A DNA stretch of 64,000 nt from Blastococcus sp. TF02A-26 (GCF_003319125.1 NZ_QOHG01000001.1:62001-126000); one strand, 5' to 3'; shown: positions 35,601 through 45,686, numbered from the stretch's first letter. Made by a program: numbers and translations. Notes: generated by a model not told the origin, from the sequence alone.

Positions 35601-37208
35601 ATGACCACCGACGCCGCCGCGGCGATCGCTGCCGGTCGGACCGCGCTCGGGATCGAGCTGGGCTCGACCCGGATCAAGGCCGTCCTCACCGGCCCGGGCC
35701 ACGCGCCGCTCGCGGTCGGCAGCTCCGACTGGGAGAACCAGTTCGTCGACCGGCGGTGGACGTACTCGTTGGAGGCCGTCTGGGCGGGGCTGCAGGAGAG
35801 CGTCGCGGCGCTGGCCGAGGACGTGCACCGGCGCCACGGCGTGCGGCTCGCCGGGGTCGGCGCGCTCGGCGTGTCGGCGATGATGCACGGCTACCTGGCC
35901 TTCGACGCCGACGGAGCGCTGCTCACGCCGTTCCGCACCTGGCGGAACACCGACACGGGCCCGTCGGCCGAGCGGCTGAGCGCGGAGTTCGGCGTGAACA
36001 TCCCGCACCGGTGGAGCGTCGCGCACCTGTACCAGGCGGTCCTCGACGGCGAGGAGCACCTCGGCCGGCTCGCGCACCTGACGACGCTGGCCGGCTACGT
36101 GCACTGGCAGCTCACCGGCGAGAGGGTCCTCGGCATCGGTGACGCCAGCGGCATGTTCCCGATCGAGGCGGGGACCGGCGCCTGGTCGGCGCCGATGCTC
36201 GACCGGTTCGACCGGCTGGCCGCCGAGGCCGGCGTGGAGGTCGGCCTGGCCGACCTGCTGCCCCGGATCGCCGTCGCGGGCGAGACGGCCGGCGAGCTCA
36301 CCTCGGCGGGCGTCGCGCTGCTCGACCCGACGGGCCGGCTGCTGCGCGCCGGGACCCCGCTCTGCCCGCCCGAGGGGGACGCAGGCACGGGGATGGTCGC
36401 CACCAACTCGGTCGCCCCGCGCACCGGCAACGTCTCCGCCGGGACGAGCATCTTCGCCATGGTCGTGCTCGAGGGCGACCTCACCGGGACGCACCGCGAG
36501 ATCGACCTCGTGACCACGCCGGCCGGCGACCCGGTGGCGATGGTGCACTGCAACAACGGGGCCAGCGAGCTCGACGCCTGGGTCGGTCTGTTCACCGAGT
36601 TCGCCGGCGCGCTGGGCGCGGCCGCGGACCCGTCGGCGGTCTTCGAGGTGCTGTTCCGCGCCGCACTCGACGGTGCTCCGGACGGCGGGGGACTGCTGGC
36701 CTACAACTACCTCTCCGGCGAGCCGATCACCGGCCTCGAGGAGGGGCGGCCGCTGTTCGTCCGGTCGCCGGGGAGCAGGTTCGACCTCGCCACCTTCATG
36801 CGGACCCACCTGTTCGCGTCGCTGGCCACGCTGCGCATCGGCATGGACGTCCTGCAGAAGACCGAGGGCGTGCGGCTGGACCGGATGTTCGCCCACGGCG
36901 GTCTCTTCCGGACGGAGGGCGTGGCGGAGCGCTTCCTGGCCGCCGCCATCGACACGCCGGTGTCCGTGGGGGACGTCGCCGCGGAGGGCGGTGCCTGGGG
37001 GATCGCCGTCCTGGCCGCCTTCGCCGCCGCCGGCGGCGGTCGCCCGCCGGGGCAGAGCCTGGCCGAGTACCTGGACGACGAGGTCTTCGCCGGCGCCGCG
37101 CTGCGCACCACCGACCCGGACCCGGACGACGTCGCCGGGTTCGACGCCTTCGTGCAGCGGTACGTCGCCGGGCTCGCGGTCGAGCGCGCCGCCGTGACGA
37201 GCCTGTGA
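35601..37208 (+). CDS. FGGY-family sugar kinase, probable L-ribulokinase of the arabinose module
   Basis: The 535-residue protein has the FGGY start 'GIELGSTRIKAVLTGPG' and later 'TGNVSAGTSIFAMVVLE' in the second ATPase lobe, with 'MFAHGGLFRTEGVAERFLA' in the sugar/ATP cleft. It would phosphorylate L-ribulose to L-ribulose 5-phosphate. It is clearly FGGY but does not look like classical AraB; it resembles the group often annotated as xylulokinase-like. The ribulokinase assignment comes from its place directly before araD and araA and from the shared operator. Xylulose as substrate cannot be excluded. Confidence 0.85.
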   Translation: MTTDAAAAIAAGRTALGIELGSTRIKAVLTGPGHAPLAVGSSDWENQFVDRRWTYSLEAVWAGLQESVAALAEDVHRRHGVRLAGVGALGVSAMMHGYLAFDADGALLTPFRTWRNTDTGPSAERLSAEFGVNIPHRWSVAHLYQAVLDGEEHLGRLAHLTTLAGYVHWQLTGERVLGIGDASGMFPIEAGTGAWSAPMLDRFDRLAAEAGVEVGLADLLPRIAVAGETAGELTSAGVALLDPTGRLLRAGTPLCPPEGDAGTGMVATNSVAPRTGNVSAGTSIFAMVVLEGDLTGTHREIDLVTTPAGDPVAMVHCNNGASELDAWVGLFTEFAGALGAAADPSAVFEVLFRAALDGAPDGGGLLAYNYLSGEPITGLEEGRPLFVRSPGSRFDLATFMRTHLFASLATLRIGMDVLQKTEGVRLDRMFAHGGLFRTEGVAERFLAAAIDTPVSVGDVAAEGGAWGIAVLAAFAAAGGGRPPGQSLAEYLDDEVFAGAALRTTDPDPDDVAGFDAFVQRYVAGLAVERAAVTSL

Positions 37209-37277
37209 GCCCCCGCTGCTGACCACCCGCCGTCCCGTCGTCCCCCCGCCCGCCGCACGTCCCGAGGAGCAGCCGGT

Positions 37278-37958
37278 ATGACCGCCACCCACACCCGGAC
37301 CGAGCGCGGGACCCACCGCGCACAGCGGGAGCGGGTCGCCGCCCTGCACGCCGAGCTGGTGCGCAGCGAGCTGGTGACCTGGACGTCGGGGAACGTGTCC
37401 GAGCGCGTGCCCGGCGAGGACCTGTTCGTCATCAAGGGCAGCGGCGTCAGCTACGACGAGCTGACCTGGCAGGGCATCACCGTCTGCGACCTGGACGGCA
37501 ACCCGGTCGACGGGCTGATGAAGCCCAGCAGCGACACCGACGCGCACGCCTACGTCTACCGCCACAAGCCGGAGGTGAACGGGCAGGTGCACACGCACAG
37601 CCCCTACGCCACAGCCTGGGCCGCGCGGGGCGAGGAGATCCCCTGCGTGCTGACCGCGATGGCCGACGAGTTCGGCGGCCCCATCCCGGTCGGGCAGTTC
37701 GCGCTCATCGGCGACGACTCCATCGGCCGCGCCGTCGTCGCGACCCTGTCGGGCTCCCGCTCGCCGGCCGTGCTCATGCAGAACCACGGCGTCTTCACCA
37801 TCGGGCCGTCGGCGCGCGCCGCGGTCAAGGCGGCGGTCATGACCGAGGACGTCGCCCGGACCGTGCACCTCGCCCGCCAGCTCGGCGAGCCGATCCCCAT
37901 GGCGGCAGCGGACGTCGACGCCTGCTGGAACCGCTACCAGAACGTCTACGGACAGTGA
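37278..37958 (+). CDS. araD: L-ribulose-5-phosphate 4-epimerase
   Basis: The 226-residue class II aldolase-type protein has '[20 protein letters not shown]' as the phosphate/substrate site, the zinc-binding '[16 protein letters not shown]' with its HxH pair, and '[17 protein letters not shown]' near the C-terminus, the region of the third His. It converts L-ribulose 5-phosphate to D-xylulose 5-phosphate, which enters the pentose phosphate pathway. The ATG is preceded by GAGGAG eight bases upstream. It stands between the FGGY kinase and araA. Confidence 0.94.
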   Translation: MTATHTRTERGTHRAQRERVAALHAELVRSELVTWTSGNVSERVPGEDLFVIKGSGVSYDELTWQGITVCDLDGNPVDGLMKPSSDTDAHAYVYRHKPEVNGQVHTHSPYATAWAARGEEIPCVLTAMADEFGGPIPVGQFALIGDDSIGRAVVATLSGSRSPAVLMQNHGVFTIGPSARAAVKAAVMTEDVARTVHLARQLGEPIPMAAADVDACWNRYQNVYGQ

Positions 37959-37969
37959 GGGCCCCGACG

Positions 37970-39490
37970 ATGAGCGAGACCGTGAGCACCGACCCGTTCG
38001 AGGGCACCGAGATCTGGTTCCTCACCGGCAGCCAGGGGCTGTACGGGGAGGAGACGCTGCAGCAGGTCGCCGACCAGTCCCGCTGGGTGGCCGACGCCCT
38101 CGACCGCGCGGGCGAGGTGCCGGTCCGCGTCGTCTGGAAGCCCGTGCTCACCGACCCGGGCGCGATCCGCCGGGTCATGGGCCAGGCCAACGAGGACCCG
38201 GCCTGCCTCGGCGTCATCACCTGGATGCACACCTTCAGCCCCGCGAAGATGTGGATCGTCGGGCTCGACGCGCTGCGCAAGCCGCTGCTGCACCTGCACA
38301 CCCAGGCCGACGCCGCCCTGCCGTGGGCGACGATCGACATGGACTTCATGAACCTCAACCAGGCCGCGCACGGCGACCGGGAGTACGGGTTCGTCCTCAC
38401 CCGGCTGCGGATGCCGCGCACGACGGTGGCCGGCCACGTCGAGAACCCGCGGGTGCGGGCGCGGGTCGGCTCCTGGGCGCGCTCGGCCGCCGCGGCCGCC
38501 GCGGTGCGGGACCTGAAGCTGGCCCGGTTCGGCGACAACATGCGCGAGGTCGCCGTCACCGAGGGCGACAAGGTCGAGGCGCAGATCCGGTTCGGCGTCT
38601 CGGTGAACACCTGGGGCGTCAACGACCTCGTCGCCGTGGTGGACGCGGTGGAGGAGCCGGCCGTCGACGCCCTCGTGGCCGAGTACGGCGACCTCTACGA
38701 GTTCGAGCCCGACGCCCGGCCCGGCGGCCCGAAGCACGAGGCGGTCCGCTACCAGGCGCGCATCGAGGTCGCGCTGCGGCGGTTCCTCACCGAGGGCGGC
38801 TTCGGCGCGTTCACCACGAACTTCGAGGACCTCGGCGGCCTGCGCCAGCTCCCCGGCCTGGCCGTGCAGCGGCTCATGGCCGACGGCTACGGCTTCGGCG
38901 GCGAGGGCGACTGGAAGACGTCGGTGCTGTTGCACACGCTCAAGGTCGCGGGCCGGGGTCTGCCCGGCGGCACCTCCTTCATGGAGGACTACACCTACGA
39001 CCTCACCGGCACCCCGCGGATCCTCGGGGCGCACATGCTCGAGGTCTGCCCGACGATCGCCGACGGGCGGCCGCGGGTGGAGGTCCACCCGCTGTCCATC
39101 GGCGGCCGCGAGGACCCGGCCCGGCTCGTCTTCGACGCGGCCCCCGGTGAGGGCGTCGTCGTCGGCTGGTGCGACCTCGGCGACCGGTTCCGCTGGGTCG
39201 CCAACGAGATCGACGTCGTCGCACCGTCCGCGCCGCTGCCCAACCTGCCGGTCGCCCGTGCCGTCTGGGAGCCCCGGCCGGACTTCGCCACCGCCACCGA
39301 GGGCTGGCTGACCGCGGGCGGGCCGCACCACACCGTGCTGTCCACCCAGCTCGGCGCCGACGAGCTCACCGACCTGGCGGAGGTGTTCGCCACCGAGCTC
39401 GTGCTCATCGACGCCGACACGACCCGCCGCAGCCTGGCCAAGGAGCTGCGCTGGAGCGCCGCCTACCACCGGCTCGCCCAGCGGCTCTGA
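37970..39490 (+). CDS. araA: L-arabinose isomerase
   Basis: The 506-residue enzyme (usual length 500) isomerises L-arabinose to L-ribulose. Conserved blocks are '[17 protein letters not shown]', '[17 protein letters not shown]', '[20 protein letters not shown]', '[18 protein letters not shown]', and '[18 protein letters not shown]' with the metal-binding His. I chose the ATG at 37970, which follows GTGAGG. An alternative GTG at 37955 overlaps the araD stop and would add five residues. It is the last gene of the arabinose module. Confidence 0.95.
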   Translation: MSETVSTDPFEGTEIWFLTGSQGLYGEETLQQVADQSRWVADALDRAGEVPVRVVWKPVLTDPGAIRRVMGQANEDPACLGVITWMHTFSPAKMWIVGLDALRKPLLHLHTQADAALPWATIDMDFMNLNQAAHGDREYGFVLTRLRMPRTTVAGHVENPRVRARVGSWARSAAAAAAVRDLKLARFGDNMREVAVTEGDKVEAQIRFGVSVNTWGVNDLVAVVDAVEEPAVDALVAEYGDLYEFEPDARPGGPKHEAVRYQARIEVALRRFLTEGGFGAFTTNFEDLGGLRQLPGLAVQRLMADGYGFGGEGDWKTSVLLHTLKVAGRGLPGGTSFMEDYTYDLTGTPRILGAHMLEVCPTIADGRPRVEVHPLSIGGREDPARLVFDAAPGEGVVVGWCDLGDRFRWVANEIDVVAPSAPLPNLPVARAVWEPRPDFATATEGWLTAGGPHHTVLSTQLGADELTDLAEVFATELVLIDADTTRRSLAKELRWSAAYHRLAQRL

Positions 39491-39505
39491 CCCCGGGGGG
39501 CCCGC

Positions 39506-40759
39506 TCAGGCGCGGGTGACCGCGTCGGTCAGCACGTCGCGGGCCAGCTCGACCTGCCACTCGCGCGCACCGCCGGCCCGCAGCGCGGCGGCGACCCCGT
39601 CGGCGTCGCGCTGCTCGGGCGGGCTCCACATGAGCCGGCGCACGAGGTCGGGGGAGAGCAGGTTCTCCACCGGCACGGAGTGCTTCTCCGACAGCTCGGC
39701 GAGCCCGGCGCGGGCAGCCTGCAGCCGGGTCGCCGCGGCCGGGTCGCGGTCGGCCCAGCGGTTGACCGGGGGCGGTCCGTCGCCGGGGCGGCTGTGCGGC
39801 GGGAGCTCGTCCTCGGGGAGGGCCCGGCCCCGGGCCAGGGCGCCGAACCAGGTGCTCACCAGCCGCCGGTTCGCCCGGCCGCGGAACACCGGCAGCTCCA
39901 GCAGTGCGCCCTCGCTCTGCGGATCGGCCTGGACCGCCGAGACCATCGCGGCGTCGGGCAGCACGCGGCCGGGGGCGACGTCGCGCTTGCGGGCCTGGTC
40001 GTCGCGCGCCTGCCACAGCGACCGCAGCATCCCCAGCTGGCGGCGGTTGCGCAGGCCCTGCACCCCGGAGGTGCGGCGCCACGGGTCGGGCTTGGGAGCC
40101 GGCGGGCCGGCGGCCAGGATGGCCTCGAACTCCTGCCGCGCCCACTCCGTCTTCCCCTGCTCCTCGAGCAGGGCGGCCAGCGCGTCGCGCAGGTCGACGA
40201 GGACCTCGACGTCGAGGGCGGCGTAGACCAGCCACTCCTCGGGCAGCGGCCGGGTGCTCCAGTCCGCGGCGGAGTGCCCCTTCACCAGCGAGTAGCCCAG
40301 CAGCGACTCGACGACGGCGGCCAGCCCGACCCGGGGCAGGCCGGCCAGGCGGGCGGCGAGCTCGGTGTCGAAGAGCCGGCGCGGCACGAGGCCGATCTCG
40401 GCCAGGCAGGGGAGGTCCTGGTTGGCCGCGTGCAGCACCCACTCGGCGTCGACGATCGCGTCCTGGACCACCGAGAGGTCCGGCAGCGGGATCGGGTCCA
40501 GCAGGCCGGTGCCGGCGCCGGCGCGGCGCAGCTGCACGAGGTAGGCGCGCTGGCCGTACCGGTAGCCCGAGGCGCGCTCGGCGTCGACGGCGACCGGGCC
40601 GCTGCCGTTCCGGAGCGCCTCGGCGTACTCGACCAGCGCGGTCGAGGTGTCGATGACCGGGGTCAACCCGTCCCGGGGAGCCAGCAGGGGAGTGGCGGCG
40701 GGGGCCTCGTCGTCGTCGGCGGGCGCGGGAGGAGCCGGGTCGAGGGGGTCGGTGCTCAG
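39506..40759 (-). CDS. Ribonuclease D-like protein (3'-5' exonuclease plus HRDC domain)
   Basis: The protein has an N-terminal DEDD exonuclease domain ('[20 protein letters not shown]' giving DAE, '[13 protein letters not shown]', '[13 protein letters not shown]') and a C-terminal HRDC domain. It matches the actinobacterial RNase D-like family (M. tuberculosis Rv2681), acting on RNA 3' ends. The only in-frame ATG/GTG/TTG start before the exonuclease core is a TTG at 40666. However, the conserved pre-domain stretch PLLAPRDG lies upstream of it. A CTG at 40757-40759, preceded by AAGGTGG seven bases away, would include it and give 417 residues; I report that start. It is downstream of DUF3000. 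Confidence 0.88.
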   Translation of the reverse strand: MSTDPLDPAPPAPADDDEAPAATPLLAPRDGLTPVIDTSTALVEYAEALRNGSGPVAVDAERASGYRYGQRAYLVQLRRAGAGTGLLDPIPLPDLSVVQDAIVDAEWVLHAANQDLPCLAEIGLVPRRLFDTELAARLAGLPRVGLAAVVESLLGYSLVKGHSAADWSTRPLPEEWLVYAALDVEVLVDLRDALAALLEEQGKTEWARQEFEAILAAGPPAPKPDPWRRTSGVQGLRNRRQLGMLRSLWQARDDQARKRDVAPGRVLPDAAMVSAVQADPQSEGALLELPVFRGRANRRLVSTWFGALARGRALPEDELPPHSRPGDGPPPVNRWADRDPAAATRLQAARAGLAELSEKHSVPVENLLSPDLVRRLMWSPPEQRDADGVAAALRAGGAREWQVELARDVLTDAVTRA

Positions 40760-40807
40760 GACTTGTCCACCTTCTCGACCTCGTCGTCGTCTGTCCGACC
40801 CCCGATG

Positions 40808-41446
40808 TTAGAGAGTCCTGCCCCCGGCGGGCCCGGTGGGACCCAGCAGGTGCACCCCGGGCGGCGGCAGCCCGGCCGCGTTGCCCAGCACCTCGAGCCA
40901 CGCGGCCAGGTGCTGGTCGAGCGCGGTGTCCTCGGCGGTCCACGAGGCGCGGATCTCGACGTCGACGGTGTGCTCGGGCCCGGCGAGGTCGCCGAAGCGG
41001 GTGGAGGCGGTCCGCGTGACGGTGCCGCCCAGGGCGTGCCAGGCCGCACCCGTGTCGGTGAGCGCGTCGGTCAGCCAGCTCCACGCGACCTCGGAGAACA
41101 TCGCGTCGTCGACCAGGTGCTCGTCGGTCTCGGCGGAGAGGAAGCCGACGCAGCGGGTGGTGCCCTGCCACGCCTCGTGGCCGGCGGGGTCGTACAGGAC
41201 GATGAACCGCCCGCTGGCGATCTCCTCCGGGTCGTCGGCGTCCTCGGACTCGGGGTCGTCGATCCGGGCGCCCAGCGCGTGCGCCCAGGGTGCGAGCCGG
41301 GCGGGGGCCGGGATCCGCTCGACCACGATCTCGGGGCGGACCTGCAGGCCGGTCAGGGCGTCGACGGCAGCGCGGAACGCCGCCGGCGGTTCGTCCCCGG
41401 GACCCGCGGCGTCCGCCGGACGCGCGGCCAGGCTGCGTGGCTCCAC
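40808..41446 (-). CDS. DUF3000 family protein
   Basis: The 212-residue protein contains '[20 protein letters not shown]', '[20 protein letters not shown]' and '[19 protein letters not shown]', the pattern of DUF3000, an actinobacterial family of unknown function located next to RNase D and hemE (Rv2680 in M. tuberculosis). The GTG at 41446 starts it. It is divergent from hemE with a 72-base gap. Confidence 0.92.
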   Translation of the reverse strand: MEPRSLAARPADAAGPGDEPPAAFRAAVDALTGLQVRPEIVVERIPAPARLAPWAHALGARIDDPESEDADDPEEIASGRFIVLYDPAGHEAWQGTTRCVGFLSAETDEHLVDDAMFSEVAWSWLTDALTDTGAAWHALGGTVTRTASTRFGDLAGPEHTVDVEIRASWTAEDTALDQHLAAWLEVLGNAAGLPPPGVHLLGPTGPAGGRTL

Positions 41447-41518
41447 GTCCGCAGGGTAGGTCCGCACCCGGTGTCGCGTCGCCGACTCGCCGCACGCGGT
41501 CTGGGAGGATGGCTGCTC

Positions 41519-42589
41519 GTGACCACCGTTACCGGCCCCGCGACTGATCCCGCCGACTCCGATCTGGTGCGCGCGGCCCTCGGGCAGCCGGTCCGCCGGA
41601 CCCCGGTGTGGTTCATGCGCCAGGCCGGCCGCTCGCTGCCGGAGTACCGCGAGCTGCGGGCCGGCACGAAGATGCTCGACTCCTGCCAGGACCCCGACCT
41701 GGTCACCGAGATCACCCTGCAGCCGGTCCGCCGGCACGGCGTGGACGCGGCGATCCTCTTCTCCGACATCGTCCTGCCCCTGGTGGTCGCGGGCGTCGAC
41801 ATCGAGATCAAGCCCGGCATCGGCCCGGTCATCGCCTCCCCGGTCCGTTCCGTGGCCGACGTCGACGCGCTGCCGGACCTCGAGCCCGGGCAGCTGGACT
41901 TCCTGGCGACCGCCGTCGGCCGGCTCGTCGCCGAGCTCGGGGCCACGCCGCTGATCGGCTTCGCCGGGGCGCCGTTCACCCTCGCCACGTACCTGATCGA
42001 GGGCGGGCCCTCCAAGGAGCACGCCCGCACCAAGGCCTTCATGTACGCCGAGCCGGAGGCGTGGAGCCGGCTGCTGGACAAGCTCGCGGTCTCCGCGGCG
42101 ACCTTCCTGCGCACCCAGGTCGACGCGGGCGCCTCTGCGGTGCAGCTGTTCGACTCCTGGGCCGGCGTCCTCTCCGCCGTCGACTACGCCGAGCGGGTGC
42201 TGCCGCACTCCCGGGCGGTCTTCGACGGGCTGGGCAACCGCGAGCAGGGCGTCCGCGACGTGCCGCGGATCCACTTCGGTGTCGGCACCGGGGAGCTGCT
42301 GCCGCTGATCGGCGACGCCGGCGCGGACGTGGTGGGGGTCGACTGGCGGGTGCCGCTGGACGAGGCGGTGCGCCGCATCGGGCCGGCGCGCTCGGTGCAG
42401 GGCAACCTCGACCCGGCCGTGCTGCTCGCCGACCGCGACACCGTGGAGCGCGAGGTGCGCCGGGTCGTCGAGCAGGGCCGCGCCGCCCGCGGCCACGTGT
42501 TCAACCTGGGCCACGGCGTGCTGCCCGACACCGACCCGGACGTGCTGACCCGGGTGGTGGAGCTCGTCCACGAACTGACGGAGCGCTGA
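41519..42589 (+). CDS. hemE: Uroporphyrinogen decarboxylase
   Basis: The 356-residue enzyme converts uroporphyrinogen III to coproporphyrinogen III in haem synthesis. Signatures are '[17 protein letters not shown]' with the substrate-binding Arg residues, '[19 protein letters not shown]' with the catalytic Asp, '[17 protein letters not shown]', and '[10 protein letters not shown]'. The GTG follows a GGAGGA about nine bases upstream. An overlapping ATG just upstream leads only into a short frame. It is followed five bases later by hemY. Confidence 0.96.
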   Translation: MTTVTGPATDPADSDLVRAALGQPVRRTPVWFMRQAGRSLPEYRELRAGTKMLDSCQDPDLVTEITLQPVRRHGVDAAILFSDIVLPLVVAGVDIEIKPGIGPVIASPVRSVADVDALPDLEPGQLDFLATAVGRLVAELGATPLIGFAGAPFTLATYLIEGGPSKEHARTKAFMYAEPEAWSRLLDKLAVSAATFLRTQVDAGASAVQLFDSWAGVLSAVDYAERVLPHSRAVFDGLGNREQGVRDVPRIHFGVGTGELLPLIGDAGADVVGVDWRVPLDEAVRRIGPARSVQGNLDPAVLLADRDTVEREVRRVVEQGRAARGHVFNLGHGVLPDTDPDVLTRVVELVHELTER

Positions 42590-42593
42590 CCCG

Positions 42594-43970
42594 GTGACCC
42601 GCCGTCTGGTCGTCGTGGGCGCCGGCATCGCCGGGCTCGCGGCCGCGTTCGAGTGGCGTCGCCGGCGGCCGGACGACGAGATCGTCGTCCTGGAGGCCGG
42701 CGGCCGGATCGGCGGCAAGCTGGACCGGGTCGACCTGGCCGGCCACTGGTACGACACCGGTCCCGAGGCGATGCTCGCCCGCGTGCCGGAGGCGGTGCGC
42801 CTGGTGGAGCGCCTGGGCCTGGAGCACGAGCTGGTCCGGCCGGCCACCACGCAGGCGTCCGTCGTCCTGCCGGACGGGCGCTTCCCGCTCCCGCCGGGCA
42901 CCGTGCTCGGTGTGCCCGCCTCGGCCGAGGGGCTGGACGGCGTGCTGTCCCCGGCCGGGGTGGCGCGGGTCGCGGCCGAGGCGGAGCTGCCGCCGCTGCG
43001 GCTCGACGGCGACGTCGCGGTCGGTGCGCTGCTGCGCGAGCGGCTCGGCGACGAGGTGGTCGACCGGCTGGTCGAGCCGCTGCTCGGCGGCGTCTACGCC
43101 GGCCGGGCCGACGAGCTGTCCCTGGCGGCGACGATGCCGCAGCTGGCCGCGCACCTGCCGGCCGCGGGCTCGGTGCTGGGTGCCGCCGCGGCCGCCCGGG
43201 ACGCCGGGGCGCGGAGCCGGTTCGACACCGACGCCCCCGTCTTCGTCACGCTGCGGGACGGGATCGGCTCGCTCCCGGCGGCCCTGGTCGCCGCCGCCCG
43301 GGCCGACGTCCGGCTGCACACCCCCGCGCACCGGTTGACGCGCACCGCGACCGGCTTCGAGCTGGCCGTGGGCCCGTCGGCCGCACCGCAGACGGTGCAC
43401 GCCGACGCCGTCCTCGTGACCAGCCCGGCGCCCAAGGCCGCCCGCCTCCTCGCTGGGGTCGCACCGGGCGCGGTCGCGCCGCTGGAGGGCATCCCGTACG
43501 CGTCGATGGCGGTCGTGGCCATGGCCTTCCCGGCGCAGGAGGTCGCGGCCGGCTCGGGCCTGCTCGTCCCGCCGGTGACCGGCCGGCTGGTCAAGGGCGT
43601 GACCGTGTCGTCGGCGAAGTGGCCGCACCTCGCTCCCGGTCCCGGTGAGCCGCTGCTCGTCCGGTCCTCGGTGGGCCGCTTCCGCGCCGAGGCCGAGCTC
43701 CAGCGCGACGACGACGACCTGGCCGCCGCCGTGGTCGCCGACGTCGCCGACCTGCTGCAGCTCTCGGAGCCCGAGCCCATCGCAACCCGCGTCGTTCGCT
43801 GGGGCGGGGGCCTGCCGCAGTACCTGGTCGGCCATCTCGACCGCGTCGCCGCCGTGCGCGCGGCCGTCGAGGAGGTGCCGGGCCTCGCCGTCGCCGGCGC
43901 GGCCTACGAGGGCGTCGGGGTCCCGGCCTGCATCCGGACGGCCGAGCGGGCCGTCGAGACGCTGGTCTGA
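42594..43970 (+). CDS. hemY: Coproporphyrinogen III / protoporphyrinogen oxidase (HemY/CgoX)
   Basis: The 458-residue FAD enzyme has the N-terminal dinucleotide fold 'VVVGAGIAGLAAAFEW', the 'EAGGRIGGKL' FAD motif, 'YDTGPEAMLARVPEAVRLV', and the C-terminal 'GVGVPACIRTAERA' FAD-closing motif. In actinobacteria HemY oxidises coproporphyrinogen III to coproporphyrin III in the coproporphyrin-dependent pathway, where HemQ acts last. The GTG lies five bases after hemE. The usual next gene, hemQ, is here 7 kb away. Confidence 0.93.
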   Translation: MTRRLVVVGAGIAGLAAAFEWRRRRPDDEIVVLEAGGRIGGKLDRVDLAGHWYDTGPEAMLARVPEAVRLVERLGLEHELVRPATTQASVVLPDGRFPLPPGTVLGVPASAEGLDGVLSPAGVARVAAEAELPPLRLDGDVAVGALLRERLGDEVVDRLVEPLLGGVYAGRADELSLAATMPQLAAHLPAAGSVLGAAAAARDAGARSRFDTDAPVFVTLRDGIGSLPAALVAAARADVRLHTPAHRLTRTATGFELAVGPSAAPQTVHADAVLVTSPAPKAARLLAGVAPGAVAPLEGIPYASMAVVAMAFPAQEVAAGSGLLVPPVTGRLVKGVTVSSAKWPHLAPGPGEPLLVRSSVGRFRAEAELQRDDDDLAAAVVADVADLLQLSEPEPIATRVVRWGGGLPQYLVGHLDRVAAVRAAVEEVPGLAVAGAAYEGVGVPACIRTAERAVETLV

Positions 43971-43986
43971 CGTGACCGCGGCAGGG

Positions 43987-44226
43987 CTACTCCTTCAGAC
44001 GCCGCCTCGGGTCGAGAGGCTGACTCATGAGGCGTAGTTGCGCTTCGGTCACCGGCATCGCTGCTGGGGACGATTCGGGTCTCTCCGCGAGGTAGAGCTG
44101 CTGGAGGAACTGCTGCTTCTCCTTGGCATCGCGCATCTTCTGGCGGTCGGCATCGGTGAACCACCGGATCGTCATGGCGACGAGGCTTCTCGCTCGAGTT
44201 CCCAGGCGCAACGCCCGACCGGTCAT
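43987..44226 (-). CDS. Small hypothetical protein
   Basis: The frame gives 79 residues from the ATG at 44226, or 62 from the ATG at 44175, which begins MTIRWFTDADRQKMRDAKE. The shorter form is charged and helical ('KQQFLQQLYLAERPE'). I do not recognise it. Local GC is about 60-67% by hand count, lower than the haem genes, consistent with the accessory segment here. No signal or membrane segment. Confidence 0.45.
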   Translation of the reverse strand: MTGRALRLGTRARSLVAMTIRWFTDADRQKMRDAKEKQQFLQQLYLAERPESSPAAMPVTEAQLRLMSQPLDPRRRLKE

Positions 44227-44320
44227 CGGAGCCGTTCCAGCACGCGAGCCGCGGCGGACGAACGGAGGAGGCCGCGCCTGTGCCCCGCGGCCCGTGGTGG
44301 GCGGCGGGGATGGGCACGGC

Positions 44321-45556
44321 TCAAGGCGTCAGGTGCGCAGCGGTGCGTGGATGACGATCTCGGTGCCGTCGGGGCGGTAGGTGCGCCATCGGGCTCCGGG
44401 TGGTGCGGTGTCGTCGCGTTCGACGCGGTAGCCGTGGTGGACCTTGGTGTGGTGGCGTTCGCATCTTCCTGCGATGGCCCCCGTGCAGGGGCCCGCCGCG
44501 AGCCTGCGAGGGGCGGGGGGCACGGGGGTCCTTCCTGTCGCAGAACCATCTCGGGGCCTCGCAGCCGGCGAACACGCACGTCTGGTCGCGGAGTTCGACG
44601 GCCTTGCGGATGTGCGCGGGGACGATCCGCTGTTCGCGGCCGACGTCGATCGGGAGTCCGTCGGGGTCGAGCACGATGCGGGTGACGGTGGAGTCGCACG
44701 CCTGCCATCGGGCGCGGGCGGCGGACAGGGTCGCCCCGAGGCCGGTGTCGGCGGTGGCAGGGCCGGTGTGTGGGTCGACGAGGTCGTCGATGCCGATGGT
44801 GACGATGACGTGTGGCTTCACGGTGCGCAGCACCGGCAGCTGACCGGAGGCCAGCGCCAGGTCGGCCAGCTGGACGATCGCGTCACCGCCGCGCTGGGCG
44901 CGGGTGCGGGTGTCCCCGGCGCAGCGGCTCGCAGCGGACATGGACTCCAGGGCGGTGGCGAGTTTCTCCCCGCCGGCCTGGTCGAGGGTGCCGTGCACGG
45001 TCCAGGTGCCGTCGGGGTGCTGCACGAGGGTGAAGGACCGCTCCTCGGTGGGATCGGGCTCGGGGCCGTCGGGGTCGAGCTTGGCCAGGTAGTCGGTCAC
45101 GGCCTGCCGCAGATCGCGGTGGGTGCCGTGGGTGGCGACCAGCAGCAGCGCGGCCTCGACCGCGGCCAGGTCGATGCCCTGGGCGGCGGCTCTGTCCCGG
45201 TTCTTCGGCTCGACGATCTTCGCGATCACCTCGACGCAGTCCGCGCTCAGCTCCCCGTCGCCGAACAGGCCCTCGGTGAGTGGCAGGTGATCCAGCGCCC
45301 GGCCGTGGCCGACCAGCCGGCCGGCGGCGTGGTCGGCCAGCCGCAGGTGGCCGCGCAGCCACGACTGCATCGTCTTGGCCGCGTCGTGCTCGCTGGCGCT
45401 GCGGACGTCCGCGCGGCGGGTCGCACGGGTCAGTGCGGCGGTGATCCGGTTCCGTGCCACCACCAACTCGCGGACGTGGTCCAGCAGCGGCCCGTCCGGC
45501 AGCCCGTCCAAATCCAGGCCGGCGAGCTCGTCCAGGACCGACTGCAGCTCGCCCAT
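44321..45556 (-). pseudogene. DUF222 (13E12-type) HNH endonuclease gene with destroyed HNH core
   Basis: The N-terminal 300 residues are a normal DUF222 domain ('GELSADCVEVIAKIVEPKN', 'GTWTVHGTLDQAGGEKLATA'). The HNH part begins correctly with 'VELRDQTCVFAGCEAPRWFCD'. Directly after CD, where the family has its His-rich core of about 21 residues, a 73-base GC-rich palindromic stretch appears. The rest of the family sequence ('CERHHTKVHHGYRVERDD' to the end at 44329) resumes in another frame. The original frame stays open to 44321 but encodes unrelated residues. The catalytic core is therefore missing and the gene is very likely inactive as a nuclease. Confidence 0.88.
44465..44537. repeat. 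Palindromic GC-rich repeat element, copy 3 (inside the HNH gene)
   Basis: Terminal inverted repeats CCCCCGTGC (44478-44486) and GCACGGGGG (44520-44528) enclose a GC-rich core. Seven-base direct repeats CTTCCTG (44465-44471 and 44531-44537) flank it. On the minus strand it aligns with copy 1 near 3.5 kb at about 39 of 45 bases. It has replaced, rather than simply split, the HNH core coding sequence. Confidence 0.8.
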
Positions 45557-45686
45557 GCCGCCCTCCTGACCGCTTCGAATGTGTGTTCGATCCTACCGGA
45601 GCGGGGCGCCCCCGGCTAGCCATTTCCCCAGGTCAGGGCGCCGTCCACAGATCCCGACATGGCCTTGCGCCGGTCGCCGGCCGGGG

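Noticed and set aside
32961-37868. Minus-strand open frame of more than 1600 codons across the arabinose module
   Set aside because: It is antisense to clearly recognised transporter, regulator and kinase genes; long empty frames are common opposite genes in very GC-rich DNA, and its translation is low-complexity and without motifs.
40756-41049. Alternative minus-strand frame ending at 40756 between RNase D and DUF3000
   Set aside because: It overlaps the recognised DUF3000 gene, which ends at 40808 in another frame; its translation is not conserved-looking.
44321-45556. Reading the HNH gene as an active endonuclease
   Set aside because: The His-rich catalytic core is missing and the end is frameshifted, so only the DUF222 part and one cysteine knuckle remain.
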